Origin: an uncultured Oscillospiraceae bacterium
GTDB lineage: Bacteria > Bacillota > Clostridia > UBA1381
Direction of reading: 5' to 3'
Length of the DNA stretch: 6,336 nt
Assembly (NCBI GenBank): GCA_946531785.1
Contig: CAMNAT010000136.1
Span: forward strand, 1-6,336
A program made the position numbers and the translations under genes. Positions 5,739 to 6,336 of the stretch are shown piece after piece (the first letter of the stretch is position 1; each line of letters begins with the position of its first letter). Under the pieces are notes generated by a model, which was not told where the DNA came from, ran no database searches, and saw only the letters and a list, made by a program, of their open reading frames with translations.

Positions 5739-6336
5739 TCCCCGAATGTCTCCTTCATTATATTTAAAAACAGCTCCGCAGCCTTAGAGAACACCTTATC
5801 CTTTTTCCACACCAGATACGGCTGTATTTCTCTCTGCGACTCAAGCGGCACAAAGCACAGTGGACTGTCACCGCTTGTTTTAATAATGTTATCGAATGCT
5901 ATCGCATACCCAAAACCCTCCTCAACAAAAATAGAGGCGTTATATAAAAGATTATATGTAGCGACAACATCAAGCGATGCCATGAGCCACTTTATCGTCT
6001 TTTCCTCCGCTCTGTCATAATGCGTCTGCGCGGAAATTATAAGCGGATATCCCTTCAGATCCTTAAATGTGACCATTGGTCTTTCAGCAAGCGGGCTATC
6101 CTTACGCATAAGCACACCGAATCGGTCTGAGGCAGGCAGCGTGATCGAGTCATATTTAACAGGATCATTTGCATCGAGCAGCAGTCCGAAATCTATAAGC
6201 CCCTTATCGAGCCGCTCCATAACATTTTCGGCATTACCGCTGTAAAGATGATAATGGATATCGGGATGCTCCGTCTGTATATCCCTCGCCACCCTCGCAA
6301 GATGCCGTACCGCTTCCGTTTCGCCCGCGCCGATAT
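5735..6336 (-). CDS. LysR-type transcriptional regulator, effector-binding domain (5' end outside window)
   Basis: 199 residues are visible, ending in TGA at 5737-5735. Reading on past the GTG at 6292 to the window edge adds IGAGETEAVRHLAR, which is the usual start of the LysR effector-binding domain, so the GTG is internal and the DNA-binding helix-turn-helix plus linker (about 90 residues) lie beyond 6336. Seen: the SGNAE turn after the first helix, LDKGLIDFGLLL, FGVLMRKDSPLA, the DLKGYPLIIS strand, VATYNLLYNASIFVEEGFGYAI and the C-terminal VWKKDKVFSKAAELFLN. All are hallmarks of a common clostridial LysR subgroup with the periplasmic-binding-protein type 2 fold. It presumably controls this operon and itself; it is co-directional with the downstream genes and not divergent. 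The inducer cannot be inferred. The operon promoter is outside the window. Confidence 0.92.
   Translation of the reverse strand, partial: IGAGETEAVRHLARVARDIQTEHPDIHYHLYSGNAENVMERLDKGLIDFGLLLDANDPVKYDSITLPASDRFGVLMRKDSPLAERPMVTFKDLKGYPLIISAQTHYDRAEEKTIKWLMASLDVVATYNLLYNASIFVEEGFGYAIAFDNIIKTSGDSPLCFVPLESQREIQPYLVWKKDKVFSKAAELFLNIMKETFGE

Noticed and set aside
6290..6292. GTG at 6292 as the start of the LysR gene
   Set aside because: The frame stays open to the window edge and the extra residues are the conserved beginning of the effector-binding domain, so the gene continues outside the window.
1..6336. tRNA, rRNA, CRISPR array, insertion sequence or phage module
   Set aside because: No cloverleaf, regularly spaced repeats, transposase text or terminal inverted repeats were seen on either strand.

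Overview
The window looks like chromosomal DNA of an anaerobic, low-to-mid GC Gram-positive (Clostridia, perhaps a gut Ruminococcaceae/Lachnospiraceae-type organism). The evidence is strong AAGGAG/AGGAGG ribosome binding sites, extended -10 sigma-A-like promoters, a short-chain flavodoxin, a clostridial-style LuxS, an exported protein with a copper-amine-oxidase-N-like domain, and a LysR protein of a type I associate with clostridia. The assignment is inferred from gene content; no rRNA or other taxonomic marker is present.

Plus-strand left part (1-2373): the last 48 codons of a flavodoxin end in a strong intrinsic terminator. A good extended -10 promoter follows, then a single 682-codon gene for a cytoplasmic six-hairpin (alpha/alpha)6 glycosidase/phosphorylase-like protein that resembles GH65. 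This gene has its own promoter and terminator, so it appears to be a one-gene transcription unit. Its terminator is a near-perfect hairpin flanked by A and T runs and is shared with the convergent luxS gene.

Minus-strand right part (2375-6336): in transcription order, a LysR-type regulator (5' end outside the window) overlaps by ATGA a previously hidden 43-codon ORF, followed by an MmcQ/YjbR-family gene, then a large 712-codon exported three-domain protein, then luxS. The first four are tightly packed (4-nt overlap, 15-nt gap, 19-nt gap) and look like one operon. luxS lies 177 nt further on and has its own promoter.

The most notable item is the 712-residue protein. It has a signal peptide, a Cu_amine_oxidN1-like domain, a HAD-superfamily acid phosphatase-like domain with all four HAD motifs, and a C-terminal domain that closely resembles periplasmic cyclohexadienyl dehydratase (PheC), including the catalytic glutamate. 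A phosphatase and a prephenate/arogenate dehydratase-like module on one secreted chain is an unusual architecture. The 43-codon ORF resembles the N-terminus of a sugar O-acetyltransferase and may be the remnant of a LysR-acetyltransferase pair. Three starts should be placed differently from the longest reading frame: luxS at 2899, the fusion gene at 5215, and LysR beyond the window edge.
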